From Reichenbachiella agariperforans (lineage in GTDB: Bacteria; Bacteroidota; Bacteroidia; Cytophagales; Cyclobacteriaceae): DNA of 64,000 bases. Both the position numbers and the translations under genes were made by a program. Shown here one piece after another: positions 17,996-26,954 of the stretch. Position 1 is the stretch's first letter. Each line of letters begins with the position of its first letter. Under the pieces are notes generated by a model that made no database searches, had not been told where the DNA came from, and was given only the letters and a program-made list of their open reading frames with translations. The stretch is from positions 1,510,796 to 1,574,795 of the forward strand of contig NZ_FRAA01000001.1 in NCBI RefSeq assembly GCF_900142205.1. Direction: 5' to 3'.

Positions 17996-18886
17996 ATGAA
18001 TAAAGAAACGATAGAAAACTGGTTCAAAGAACTGCAAGATCAAATCTGTACCGCCATATCGACAACCGATGGCAAGGCCCAGTTCGAAGAGGATATCTGG
18101 ACACGCCCCGAAGGTGGTGGTGGACGTACCCGCATCATCCGAAATGGACACATCATCGAAAAAGGTGGCGTCAACTTCTCTGCAGTCAGTGGCCCCACAC
18201 CAGACAAAATCCTCAAAGCCCTTAACATCGAAGCGTCAGACTTCTATGCCACAGGCGTCTCTATCGTCATGCACCCCCAGTCCCCCATGGTACCCATCAT
18301 CCACATGAACGTCCGCTACTTCGAGATGAGCAATGGCATCAGCTGGTTTGGCGGAGGGATAGACCTTACTCCACACTACGTCGACCGTGCAGATGCTGTC
18401 CACTTTCACCAGCAGCTCAAAGACATCTGTGACCAGCATCACCCCGACTACCATGCACAATTCAAGACGTGGGCAGACGACTACTTCTACATCAAACACC
18501 GAAAAGAGACACGTGGGATCGGTGGTATATTCTTCGATAGACTCAGTGCCACGGACGACATCTCTATGGAGGATAGATGGGCATTTGTCCAATCTGTGGG
18601 AAACACCTTTGCTCCGCTATACACACATTTCATGACGAAGAATCACCCAATGGCATTCGGCGAAAACGAGAAGCAATGGCAACACCTCCGCAGAGGCCGA
18701 TACGTGGAATTCAATCTCGTCCTAGACAAGGGCACCAAATTTGGTCTTGATACCGACGGGCGTACCGAATCCATACTCATGAGCCTCCCTCCTCAAGCCA
18801 ACTGGGAATACAATTTTGAAGTACAACCCAATTCCAAAGAAGAAGAGACTCTCAGTCTACTCAAAAAAGGTATCGATTGGCTATAA
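17996..18886 (+). CDS. hemF: Oxygen-dependent coproporphyrinogen-III oxidase
   Basis: Converts coproporphyrinogen III to protoporphyrinogen IX using O2 in haem synthesis. 296 residues, the usual length. Diagnostic stretches: EDIWTRPEGGGGRTRI (about 31-46), NFSAVSG, MVPIIHMNVRYFEM (about 97-110) and SWFGGGIDLTPHYV. RRGRYVEFNLVLDKGTKFGL is the conserved C-terminal signature. This indicates an aerobic lifestyle. It probably shares the tamL transcript and ends at a strong terminator. Confidence 0.96.
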   Translation: MNKETIENWFKELQDQICTAISTTDGKAQFEEDIWTRPEGGGGRTRIIRNGHIIEKGGVNFSAVSGPTPDKILKALNIEASDFYATGVSIVMHPQSPMVPIIHMNVRYFEMSNGISWFGGGIDLTPHYVDRADAVHFHQQLKDICDQHHPDYHAQFKTWADDYFYIKHRKETRGIGGIFFDRLSATDDISMEDRWAFVQSVGNTFAPLYTHFMTKNHPMAFGENEKQWQHLRRGRYVEFNLVLDKGTKFGLDTDGRTESILMSLPPQANWEYNFEVQPNSKEEETLSLLKKGIDWL

Positions 18887-18901
18887 AAACCACTTTACAA
18901 A

Positions 18902-18931
18902 AAAAGCGTCAAGGTTGCCCTTGACGCTTTT
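18902..18931. terminator. Bidirectional terminator between hemF and mdh
   Basis: AAAAGCGTCAAGG (18902-18914) pairs with CCTTGACGCTTTT (18919-18931) over a TTGC loop, with A and T runs on the outside. Confidence 0.88.
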
Positions 18932-18956
18932 GATATTGTTAGACGATAGATGAGGC

Positions 18957-19883
18957 TTAGAGCTCCAATGCGTCGTTCATTTTTCTAACAGCTGCAGCGC
19001 TAGCTTCGAATTTGGCTTTTTCATCGTCGTTGAGTTTGAAGTCAATCACTTCTTCCCATCCGTCTTTGCCTACGATCACTGGTACACCGACACAGATGTC
19101 GTTTTGTCCATACTCTCCTTCTAGGTATACAGAGGCAGTCATCAGTTTCTTTTGGTCTCTGACGATCGCTTCTACCATCGCAGCACCGGCAGCACCTGGC
19201 GCATACCATGCAGACGTACCGAGTAGGCCTGTTAGTGTAGCTCCACCTACCATAGTTGCTTTCGCTACTTCTTCTAGTTTCTCTTCAGAAAGGTAGTTAG
19301 ATACTGGCGTAGAGTTGTATGTCGCGAGTCTCGTCAATGGGATCATAGTCGTGTCACCATGTCCACCGATCACTACACCTTGAATATCGTTAGGGTTGCA
19401 TTCTAGTGCTTCAGATAGCCTGTATCTGAATCTTGCGCTATCGAGCATACCTCCCATTCCGATTACTCTATTTTTCGGTAGGCCACTTGATTTAGCAGAT
19501 AGATACGTCATAGTATCCATAGGATTAGAGATTACGATGAGGATCGCATCAGGAGAATGCTTGATAAGGTTCTCAGTTACCGTTTTGACGATACCCGCAT
19601 TGGTACCGATCAATTCTTCACGAGTCATACCTGGCTTTCTTGGGATACCAGATGTGATCACGACTACTTTAGATCCAGCAGTTTTGCTGTAGTCTCCAGT
19701 AGTACCCGTTACTTTGGTGTTAAATCCATTCAAAGTTGCGCATTGGTTCAAGTCCATTGCTTTCCCTTCCGCAAATCCTTCTTTGATGTCAAGAAGTACT
19801 ACTTCGTCAGCCAATTCTTTCATGGCACAGTATTCAGCTACGCTAGCACCTACGTTACCAGCTCCTACTACGGTTACTTTCAT
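18957..19883 (-). CDS. mdh: Malate dehydrogenase (LDH-like type)
   Basis: NAD-dependent oxidation of malate to oxaloacetate in the TCA cycle. 308 residues. Motifs: VVGAGNVGASVAEYCAMK (about 4-21, Rossmann fold), ITSGIPRKPGMTREELIG (substrate loop with the Arg that selects malate), VISNPMD and VVIGGHGDTTMIPL (catalytic His). It is monocistronic with its own leader; a near-consensus -7 box (TACTTTCG on the minus strand, 19932-19939) lies about 50 bases upstream. Confidence 0.96.
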   Translation of the reverse strand: MKVTVVGAGNVGASVAEYCAMKELADEVVLLDIKEGFAEGKAMDLNQCATLNGFNTKVTGTTGDYSKTAGSKVVVITSGIPRKPGMTREELIGTNAGIVKTVTENLIKHSPDAILIVISNPMDTMTYLSAKSSGLPKNRVIGMGGMLDSARFRYRLSEALECNPNDIQGVVIGGHGDTTMIPLTRLATYNSTPVSNYLSEEKLEEVAKATMVGGATLTGLLGTSAWYAPGAAGAAMVEAIVRDQKKLMTASVYLEGEYGQNDICVGVPVIVGKDGWEEVIDFKLNDDEKAKFEASAAAVRKMNDALEL

Positions 19884-19987
19884 TTTGATATTGATTTAAA
19901 TATTTCTGTATGTATTTTGATGCCCTCACGGCGAAAGTAGTTAAAAAAACATCCTTAGAACAGGGATGAAGGCATTTATGACGAGAA

Positions 19988-20512
19988 TCAGGGATTATTG
20001 TCATAGACACTGCTCAATTGGAAAAAACCAAAATTGCTGCGGTACTCTTTGAAGATATTGCTGGTGTATTGATTGTACAATTCGGCCATGGAGGCCATGA
20101 TTTTCCCTTTGATTTCAGGGTGGTTGATGAGAATTTCAAAGATGTTGATTTGTGGGATCACATACAATTCGGCTTGTTCCGAGGTGACCATAGCATTGTA
20201 AATCCTTTTGGTTCCGTCCAGGAAGGTGTTGTCCCCGAAGGAGTGCCCCATAGTGATGTTGGATAATTGTTCGAAACCATCCTTGATATCTATCGATAGG
20301 GAGACTCTGCCGTCCTTGATGATGTAGAGTGCATGACTCGGATCTCCACTAAAGAATACTACCTCATTCTGTTTGTACTTTCTCAGGTACATATAGGGAA
20401 TGAATAAGGCGAGTTCATCATTGGTTAGCTTTTCGAACTGTTTGATTTGGGAAAGAAAATTGAAGTATTCTTGTTCCTCGGCATTGTACCTTTTCTTGAA
20501 GGGATTAAACAT
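19988..20512 (-). CDS. Cyclic-nucleotide-binding-domain protein without DNA-binding domain
   Basis: A 174-residue protein with one Crp-type cNMP-binding fold (about 25-140: FIPYMYLRKYKQNEVVFFSGDPSHALYIIKDGRVSLSI, then GHSFGDNTFLDG). The phosphate-binding cassette is degenerate; where Crp has FGExxL..RxA this has FGDNTFLDGTKRIYNA. The winged-helix DNA-binding domain of Crp/Fnr is absent; the C-terminus is a short helix and a Ser/Asn tail. It may sense a nucleotide or act as a protein-protein module. The start overlaps the tilS end by 8 bases, so it is coupled to it. Confidence 0.8.
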   Translation of the reverse strand: MFNPFKKRYNAEEQEYFNFLSQIKQFEKLTNDELALFIPYMYLRKYKQNEVVFFSGDPSHALYIIKDGRVSLSIDIKDGFEQLSNITMGHSFGDNTFLDGTKRIYNAMVTSEQAELYVIPQINIFEILINHPEIKGKIMASMAELYNQYTSNIFKEYRSNFGFFQLSSVYDNNP

Positions 20513-21842
20513 TTCTATCTTGTTTTATGATGAGTACACGTTGGGTAGTGTCCGTGATTTTGTATCGGTTATCTATTCGTTGGCCAGCGATCCAGATGAT
20601 CTCTTTATCGGATTCAAATAGCAGTATTCTACTTTTCAAGTTTACTGGAATTTTCTCATCAATCATAAAATCACTTACCTTTTTTTGAGCTGTCATCCCG
20701 AGTGGAATAAAGCGGTCTCCCTGCTCCCAATTCCTGATTTTAATCGGAAACGCGAGTAAGTCTGCATCCAAAAAAGCATAGTCAGATGAGCGTATAATCT
20801 CGACTGGCATGGATTCCTGACTGATACCAAAGTACTGCCCCTGAACCGTGATTTCAGTCATGTCTTCAGTCAAAGCCGCTTCGTCAGTGGGACTATCTAG
20901 AGGTGTGATCACCAGTTGGTCTCTGTCCACGACGAGTACAGATTCGTCAGACGAAAAGCGTTTGCCAGGGATGCTACTACGCAACGCGACGATAATAGCT
21001 TTGCACTGCTCTATGTTGAACCCGTAGGGACGTAGGATATCTTCTAGGATGACCAATCCTCCATTTTTGACATCCATCCAGCTCATGTCAAGTTTTTGTG
21101 CGCCGTTTTTCATGGACGAAAACTGCTTAAGGACCGACTTAGTTCTCGACTTGAGGAGCGCTTCTAATGACTCGAAGCGCTCTTGGTTTTGCATGTAAGT
21201 CTTCTCTAGTGAAGGATTAATCTTTCGCAATTCCGGGATGACCACATTTCGAATTCTATTTCGATGGTATTTATTGCTGGCGTTAGAACTGTCCTCCCTC
21301 CAGGTGAGAGCATGTGCTTCGGCGTACTTATGAATTTTCTTCTTGGTGGCAAAACTAAGTGGACGGATCGTTTGTCCGTTTTTCTTTTGGATTCCCCGCA
21401 GCCCAGCGATGCTGGTTCCTTTGGTGAAATTAAAAAGGCTGGTTTCGATCAAGTCATTGGCATGATGGGCAGTGAGGAGGTAGTCCATTTGATGCTCCGA
21501 CATCAGCGTATCGAACCAAGCATAACGCAGGTCTCTTGCCGCCATCTGGATGGACACCTTGTTGGTTTGTGCGTAGGCTTCTGTTTCGAAATGCTGCGTG
21601 TAAAAAGGCACATCCATCGAGCCACTAAGTGCTCGAACGAATTGCTCATCCTGATCTGAATCTTTACCTCTGAGTCCGAAATTGCAGTGCGCGACCGAAA
21701 ACTGATACCCCAGCTGATGTAGGAGATGACAGAGGACGACAGAGTCTATTCCTCCACTGACAGCTACGAGCAGTCGGCTTTCTTTGCCGAACAGCCCGTG
21801 AGACTGAATATATGCCTCGAATTTTTCTGATAGATTTGTCAC
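20505..21842 (-). CDS. tilS: tRNA(Ile)-lysidine synthetase
   Basis: Modifies C34 of the tRNA-Ile CAU anticodon to lysidine, which is essential for AUA decoding. 445 residues: an N-terminal PP-loop ATPase (VAVSGGIDSVVLCHLL, about 26-41; LTAHHANDLIETSLFNFTKG), a middle TilS domain and a C-terminal TilS_C domain (RNWEQGDRFIPLGMTAQKKVSDF, about 371-393). It is divergent from the ostA-like gene, with promoter boxes for both strands in the 76-base gap. Confidence 0.95.
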   Translation of the reverse strand: MTNLSEKFEAYIQSHGLFGKESRLLVAVSGGIDSVVLCHLLHQLGYQFSVAHCNFGLRGKDSDQDEQFVRALSGSMDVPFYTQHFETEAYAQTNKVSIQMAARDLRYAWFDTLMSEHQMDYLLTAHHANDLIETSLFNFTKGTSIAGLRGIQKKNGQTIRPLSFATKKKIHKYAEAHALTWREDSSNASNKYHRNRIRNVVIPELRKINPSLEKTYMQNQERFESLEALLKSRTKSVLKQFSSMKNGAQKLDMSWMDVKNGGLVILEDILRPYGFNIEQCKAIIVALRSSIPGKRFSSDESVLVVDRDQLVITPLDSPTDEAALTEDMTEITVQGQYFGISQESMPVEIIRSSDYAFLDADLLAFPIKIRNWEQGDRFIPLGMTAQKKVSDFMIDEKIPVNLKSRILLFESDKEIIWIAGQRIDNRYKITDTTQRVLIIKQDRNV

Positions 21843-21858
21843 CGTTGTTATTTTAGAT

Positions 21859-21866
21859 CAAACTTA
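21859..21866 (-). promoter_or_regulatory. -7 box for tilS
   Basis: The minus strand reads TAAGTTTG, matching TAnnTTTG, 17 bases upstream of the tilS start. Confidence 0.5.
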
Positions 21867-21891
21867 GGTTTTTTTCGTTATTGATACGAAT

Positions 21892-21899
21892 TAGCTTTG
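21892..21899 (+). promoter_or_regulatory. -7 box for the ostA-like gene
   Basis: TAGCTTTG matches TAnnTTTG, 20 bases before the ATG at 21919, giving a short leader. Confidence 0.6.
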
Positions 21900-21918
21900 T
21901 GCTCTACACACATTAAAT

Positions 21919-23571
21919 ATGCGTCGAATAAAATTTCTATTGATAGTCCTTAGTGTCCTGATCGGGGCTCATCAAATGCAAGCCCAGCGCAAGAGCAAAA
22001 TTAGATACAAGGCGCAAAAACTAACCAATGCACAAGAGAAAGGAGAGAAATACAAAAAGCTGATTGGCAAAGTAGTATTTACTCAGAACGAAACGATAGT
22101 CTATTGTGATTCTGCCTACTTTTTCAAGGATGAAAACATCATGGAGGCTTATGGTCGTGTACGCATCAAGGATGGAGACTCGGTGACGATCACTGCGCGA
22201 AAGTTGATCTACGAGGGAGATACAGAAATGGCGCTACTAAGAGAAGATGTGGTCTACCGTAGAGGGAAGAAACGGATGTACACCGACTTTCTAGACTACC
22301 ACATGACAACCGAGGTAGCTGAATTCAAAAACGATGGAAAACTAGTCGACGAACACAATACGCTCACAAGTAGCTATGGGATCTACTACTCCAAAACCGA
22401 GAAAGCCTACTTCTACAATGACGTACTACTCGTGTCTCCAGATTTTAATCTCAGAACAGATAGTCTGGAATACTCTTCCTATACTAAAGTGGCTATATCG
22501 ACAGGTCCTACCTATATAGACGATCGAGAAGGAACGACTGTAGACTCCAAAGGAGGCACCTACCGTACACTACGAGAACAGACTACCTTTGCCAAGGGAA
22601 CCATCGAGACCCGAAACTACATCTTGGTGGGGGATGATATATTCATTGATGAGTTCAAGAAGTTCTATACCGCTAAAGGGAACGTCGTGATGACCTCTAA
22701 GAAGGACGATATCGTGATCTTCGGGGATGAGGCTCTCTATGACAAGGAGCAGGGCATCAGTAAGGTGTATGGCAAACCCGTGATGAAAAAAATCATGAAG
22801 GATCAGGACACTTTGTTTATGTCCGCAGACACCTTGGTTGCCATAGAAAATGTCGATAAAGACAAGGAGCGTGTACTAGGCTACTATGACATTCTGATCT
22901 ACCAAGACGCGCTCCAAGGCAAATGTGACTCTATTGCTTATTTTCTATCTGACTCGACAATACACATGTACAGAGATCCGATTCTCTGGAATGAGAATAG
23001 CCAAATGGAAGCTGACTCAATAGATTTAATTTTCAAGAATGATTTGATCTATCAGATGAACTTGAGACGTCAAGCTTTTTTATCATCCCTAGACACAATG
23101 GGACAGCACAATCAGATCAAGGGACGCGAGATGATTGGGCGCTTCGATACGTTAGGGCATATCTCGACGATGGATGTCAACGGTAACGGGGAGAGCCACT
23201 ACTTTGTCCTAGAGGGCGACAGTTTATTTATTGGGATGAACAAAATCTTCTGCAGCCGGATGAAGATCAACTTCGAGGAGAATAATATGCGAAATATTAC
23301 TTTCTACAACCAGCCCGAAGCGCAGTTCATACCTCCACTGGAATTGGTTGTTTCCCAGCATTTCTTGGATGGTTTCAGTTGGCGTGTCAACGAAAAGCCT
23401 TCGAAAAACGATGTGCTAACGCGAACGATTAAGGATGCTTCCACCCCAGAGCCTGAGAAATCCAGCCTAAAGGATAGTGCCAAAGCAATCAATGACGAAA
23501 TCAATAAACGCGTGAGCCCAGAACAAAAGAAGGAATTTCAAGACAAGGCTTTGCAACGAAAGCCGAGATAA
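21919..23571 (+). CDS. OstA/LptA-like LPS transport protein
   Basis: A 550-residue secreted protein. It has a signal peptide (MRRIKFLLIVLSVLIGAHQMQAQ, cleavage about 22) followed by OstA-type beta-jellyroll repeats: VVFTQNETIVYCDSAYFFKDENIMEAYGRVRIKDGDSVTITARKLIYEGDTEMALL repeats in spirit at about 220-290 and later. Bacteroidota carry this long periplasmic LptA analogue, which probably bridges LPS from the inner membrane to LptD. A charged, disordered tail (from about 500) may be variable. It heads the run ostA-bamD-rpoZ-coaBC-porD-recN. Confidence 0.85.
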   Translation: MRRIKFLLIVLSVLIGAHQMQAQRKSKIRYKAQKLTNAQEKGEKYKKLIGKVVFTQNETIVYCDSAYFFKDENIMEAYGRVRIKDGDSVTITARKLIYEGDTEMALLREDVVYRRGKKRMYTDFLDYHMTTEVAEFKNDGKLVDEHNTLTSSYGIYYSKTEKAYFYNDVLLVSPDFNLRTDSLEYSSYTKVAISTGPTYIDDREGTTVDSKGGTYRTLREQTTFAKGTIETRNYILVGDDIFIDEFKKFYTAKGNVVMTSKKDDIVIFGDEALYDKEQGISKVYGKPVMKKIMKDQDTLFMSADTLVAIENVDKDKERVLGYYDILIYQDALQGKCDSIAYFLSDSTIHMYRDPILWNENSQMEADSIDLIFKNDLIYQMNLRRQAFLSSLDTMGQHNQIKGREMIGRFDTLGHISTMDVNGNGESHYFVLEGDSLFIGMNKIFCSRMKINFEENNMRNITFYNQPEAQFIPPLELVVSQHFLDGFSWRVNEKPSKNDVLTRTIKDASTPEPEKSSLKDSAKAINDEINKRVSPEQKKEFQDKALQRKPR

Positions 23572-23615
23572 ACGCATTGTTCATAGTAAGTTGGGTTTGC
23601 GTCCCGACAAATTAA

Positions 23616-23648
23616 TTGAGGATATTATTTTAAAGCATACTATATTTG
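23616..23648 (+). promoter_or_regulatory. Promoter of bamD (TTG ... TATATTTG)
   Basis: The -7 box TATATTTG is at 23641-23648 with a TTG at 23616-23618, spacing 22 bases. The ATG follows only 7 bases after the box, so the leader is very short. Confidence 0.55.
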
Positions 23649-23655
23649 CAGGCTT

Positions 23656-24471
23656 ATGCGAAAAACAAGTGTTTTTGGAGTTTTTGGAGTGTTTTTAGGC
23701 TTGATTTTGGCTACTTCGTGTAGCGAATTTCGTATGCTTCAAAAAAGTACAGATTGGCAAGGGAAGTATCAGGCGGCTCTCGCATACTATGAAGAAGGCG
23801 AGTATTACAAAGCCAGCGTCCTTTTAGATCAGGTTTTGCCGATCATCAAAGGAACTGTGGATGGAGAGAAGGCGAGTTTTTATAGAGCTTACGCCTATTA
23901 TCATCAGGAGCAGTATATCCTGAGTGCTAGTTATTTTGGAGAGTTTGCTAGAGTCTACTCTAGGAGTGACTGGGCGGTAGAGTCTGCTTATATGGAAGCT
24001 TACTCGCTGTATCTACAGTCTCCAGATTACAATTTGGATCAGACGAGCACCTACAAAGCCATAGATGCATTTCAGATTTTCTTGAATCGAAATCCTTACA
24101 CGGACTATACCGACAAGGCAAACGAGATGATCAATGAGATGCAGCAGAAGTTGGAAAAAAAGGCATTTGAGAATGCCAAACAATACCACAAACTGGAGCG
24201 TTGGGAGGCTGCACGAGTAGCCTTTGAGACTTTTGAAAAAGATTTTCCAGACTCAAAACTCAATGAGGATGTGATGTTTTTGGCCATAGATTCGGAGTAT
24301 AGCTATGCCAAACAAAGTATCCGCGCAAAGCAGAAAGAAAGATTTGGAAAAACCATCGAACTCTATCAAGAGTTAGTAGATGAGTATCCTAACAGTAAGT
24401 TTATAAAGCAAGCAGAAAAGTATTATATCGATTCTGTGGAACAAATTGATAAATTATCAAATAGATCATAA
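23656..24471 (+). CDS. bamD: Outer-membrane assembly lipoprotein BamD
   Basis: Lipoprotein subunit of the BAM complex that inserts beta-barrel proteins. 271 residues: signal with lipid Cys at about 22 (LGLILATSCSEF), then TPR-like repeats: WQGKYQAALAYYEEGEYYKASVLLDQVLP, ASFYRAYAYYHQEQYILSASYFGEFA and AVESAYMEAYSLYLQSPDYNLDQTSTYKAIDAFQIFLNRNP. The last repeat, FGKTIELYQELVDEYPNSKFI, is the usual BamD end. The rpoZ ATG is only 4 bases after the stop, a conserved bamD-rpoZ pairing in Bacteroidota. Confidence 0.95.
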   Translation: MRKTSVFGVFGVFLGLILATSCSEFRMLQKSTDWQGKYQAALAYYEEGEYYKASVLLDQVLPIIKGTVDGEKASFYRAYAYYHQEQYILSASYFGEFARVYSRSDWAVESAYMEAYSLYLQSPDYNLDQTSTYKAIDAFQIFLNRNPYTDYTDKANEMINEMQQKLEKKAFENAKQYHKLERWEAARVAFETFEKDFPDSKLNEDVMFLAIDSEYSYAKQSIRAKQKERFGKTIELYQELVDEYPNSKFIKQAEKYYIDSVEQIDKLSNRS

Positions 24472-24475
24472 TATT

Positions 24476-24799
24476 ATGGCAATTAATCCTTCAATAGAGA
24501 CAAGAAATGTCGCTCAATTATCTGAAGATACAGGTAACGTATACAAGTCAATAGCGATTATCTCTAAAAGAGCAAGACAGATATCTGCGAATGTCAAAGA
24601 AGAGTTGAGCGGTAAACTGGCAGAGTTCGCTTCGACTGTTGACAACTTGGAAGAAATCTTCGAAAACAGAGAGCAAATAGAAATCTCTAAGTTCTACGAA
24701 AGAATGCCAAAGCCAAGTAAAGTAGCTATCGAAGAATTCATAGAGAAGAAGATTTTGGCTAGAGATGCCGAAGTTGAAGAAGGCGGAATCAACGTATAA
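24476..24799 (+). CDS. rpoZ: DNA-directed RNA polymerase subunit omega (Rpb6 type)
   Basis: Small RNA polymerase assembly subunit of the Bacteroidota type: 107 residues from ATG 24476 (MAINPSIETRNVAQLSEDTGNVYKSIAIISKRARQI). The SIAIISKRARQI helix is the omega/Rpb6 signature that holds the beta-prime C-terminus. An upstream ATG at 24446 lies inside bamD and was rejected. It sits between bamD and coaBC; the omega-coaBC linkage is widely conserved. Confidence 0.93.
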   Translation: MAINPSIETRNVAQLSEDTGNVYKSIAIISKRARQISANVKEELSGKLAEFASTVDNLEEIFENREQIEISKFYERMPKPSKVAIEEFIEKKILARDAEVEEGGINV

Positions 24800-24808
24800 T
24801 ACTCCCTC

Positions 24809-26002
24809 ATGGAGGGGAAAAAGATACTTTTAGGTGTATGCGGCAGTATTGCCGCATACAAATCTGCACTACTGGTACGTCTACTCGTCAAAGCAGGTGC
24901 TGAAGTGAAAGTCATTATGACTAACTCTGCACGATCTTTTATCACTCCCCTCTCACTATCTACACTTTCCAAAAACCCTGTTGCTAACCAGTTTGTCAAA
25001 AATGATGCTGGGGAATGGGAAAACCATGTCGAACTAGGGCTGTGGGCTGATCTCATGATCGTTGCACCCGCTAGTGCGCATAGTTTGGCCAAATTCGCAC
25101 TGGGATTGTGTGACAACCTACTCTGTGCTACTTACCTCTCAGCTAGATGTCCTGTAATGATGGCGCCTGCCATGGATCTAGACATGTACCAGCACCCATC
25201 CACTCAGACTAATCTGAAGACACTTCAGGCGCATGGCGTGAGACTCATCGATGCGACACATGGCGAACTGGCCAGTGGACTCGTTGGGACTGGACGCATG
25301 GCAGAGCCAGAAGACATCATGGTAGAGATTCAGCAGTTTTTTACTAAGTCCAGTAGGTTTGAAGGCAAACGGGTGATTGTCACAGCAGGCCCAACTTATG
25401 AATCAATAGACCCAGTTAGATTCATTGGGAATCATTCCTCCGGAAAGATGGGGTTAGCGATTGCGCATGCGTTGGCTAACGAAGGTGCTGTTGTCCGTTT
25501 GGTCGCAGGACCAGGCGATTATGTTATTCATTCAGATCGTGTACAATTGACCAAAGTGCAGTCTGCAGATGATATGTATGCGGAGGTAGAGAGACAATAT
25601 ACGGATACAGATATCGCTGTTTTTGCGGCAGCTGTGGCAGATTACAAACCAGCCGAAGTGGCGGATCAAAAAATAAAAAAGACTGGAGAGTCTATGACCA
25701 TCACATTGGTCAAGAACAAAGATATAGCGGCCGAAATGGGACAGCGTAAAAAGGCTGGTCAACTTAATATTGGTTTTGCTCTAGAGACTGAGAATGAAGA
25801 AACGCATGCGAAACAAAAGCTAGAGAAGAAGAATTTTGACCTCATCGTACTCAATTCTCTCAATGACAAAGGAGCTGGTTTTTCCCACAACACCAACAAA
25901 ATTACTATCTTCAACCGAGAAGGACAGTCCATGGCTTATGACATAAAGTCAAAGCAGGAAGTGGCTGTGGACATCATAAATGCAATATATGATTTGGTAT
26001 AG
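24809..26002 (+). CDS. coaBC: Bifunctional phosphopantothenoylcysteine decarboxylase / phosphopantothenate-cysteine ligase
   Basis: Two consecutive steps of coenzyme A synthesis in one 397-residue protein. CoaC flavoprotein half (about 1-185): GVCGSIAAYKSALLVRLL (FMN binding), NHVELGLWADLMIVAPASA (active-site His) and APAMDLDMYQHP. CoaB half (about 186-397): TAGPTYESIDPVRFIGNHSSGKMG (dimer and nucleotide loop) and VKNKDI (CTP/Lys motif). Its last 23 bases overlap the porD start. Confidence 0.96.
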   Translation: MEGKKILLGVCGSIAAYKSALLVRLLVKAGAEVKVIMTNSARSFITPLSLSTLSKNPVANQFVKNDAGEWENHVELGLWADLMIVAPASAHSLAKFALGLCDNLLCATYLSARCPVMMAPAMDLDMYQHPSTQTNLKTLQAHGVRLIDATHGELASGLVGTGRMAEPEDIMVEIQQFFTKSSRFEGKRVIVTAGPTYESIDPVRFIGNHSSGKMGLAIAHALANEGAVVRLVAGPGDYVIHSDRVQLTKVQSADDMYAEVERQYTDTDIAVFAAAVADYKPAEVADQKIKKTGESMTITLVKNKDIAAEMGQRKKAGQLNIGFALETENEETHAKQKLEKKNFDLIVLNSLNDKGAGFSHNTNKITIFNREGQSMAYDIKSKQEVAVDIINAIYDLV

Positions 26003-26894
26003 ATTAATCTTGGTAGTCTTCACAACGGGCTTTATGCTTTCGAGTAGTAGCGCTCAGGAACTAGACTGTAGAGTGGTGATCAATGCCAAGCAGCTACAAA
26101 CCACTGAACGTCGTGTATTTGAGGAGATGGAGACCGAGTTCTCTCGTTTTATCAATGACCGCAAGTGGTTGGACGGAGAATTTCAAACCTACGAGAAGAT
26201 CAAATGTGCCATCATGATCAACATGGAGAGTCAGCCTGATGTAGCGAACTTCAAAGCCAGTGTTCAGATCATCTCCGCCCGCCCCGTATATGGCACCAGC
26301 TACGAAACGTCGATGATCAATTTTGCCGATCGCAATTTTGATTTTGAATACACCGAGTCCCAGCCGCTCAACTACAGCGAAAACTCATTTTCCTCTAACA
26401 TCACTTCTATGCTGGCTTACTATGCCTATATGATTTTGGCCTATGACTATGACTCCTTTCAGAAGTTCGGGGGTGACGCTTTGTTTGAGAAGTCATGGCA
26501 GGTGGTCAGTACCGCACAGCAAAGTGGCTATGGAGGATGGGATCAGTTCGATAATCTTCGAAACAGATACTGGTGGTCGGAGAACTCCATTGATCAAGTG
26601 ATGAAACCTTTTAGAGAGGCGATGTACCAGTACCACAGAGAAGGATTAGATATCATGAGCGAAAAGCCCGAGGAAGCCAGAACCAACATACTCGAAGCGC
26701 TCAAGAAAATACAAGAAGTCAATCGATCCAAGCCACGTTCCATCATGATGATCACCTTCATGGATACAAAAATGGACGAATTGATCAGCATCTTTTCGGA
26801 GGGCGATATGAATACCCGCAGAGAGGCCTATGAAATCCTTAAGACAATTGATCCCGCTCGGACTGACGAATTCAAAGAGATTTTGACCAACTAG
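25980..26894 (+). CDS. porD: Type IX secretion system protein PorD (DUF4835)
   Basis: A 304-residue periplasmic protein with a signal peptide (hydrophobic LILVVFTTGFMLSSSSAQ, cleavage about 26). ELDCRVVINAKQLQTTERRVFEEMETEFSRFINDRKWL is the DUF4835 hallmark opening, and EGDMNTRREAYEILKTIDPARTDEFKEIL the usual end. Family members are linked to gliding and the type IX secretion system, in the conserved coaBC-porD-recN order seen here. ATGs at 25980 and 25989 are both possible. Its presence suggests the organism exports proteins by T9SS, although no CTD-bearing cargo is seen in the window. Confidence 0.9.
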   Translation: MQYMIWYRLILVVFTTGFMLSSSSAQELDCRVVINAKQLQTTERRVFEEMETEFSRFINDRKWLDGEFQTYEKIKCAIMINMESQPDVANFKASVQIISARPVYGTSYETSMINFADRNFDFEYTESQPLNYSENSFSSNITSMLAYYAYMILAYDYDSFQKFGGDALFEKSWQVVSTAQQSGYGGWDQFDNLRNRYWWSENSIDQVMKPFREAMYQYHREGLDIMSEKPEEARTNILEALKKIQEVNRSKPRSIMMITFMDTKMDELISIFSEGDMNTRREAYEILKTIDPARTDEFKEILTN

Positions 26895-26954
26895 AGTCAA
26901 TTATTTTTAAATTCGCTCTTTCATTATTGTCGTACGCTTCAGCAAGATACCACC

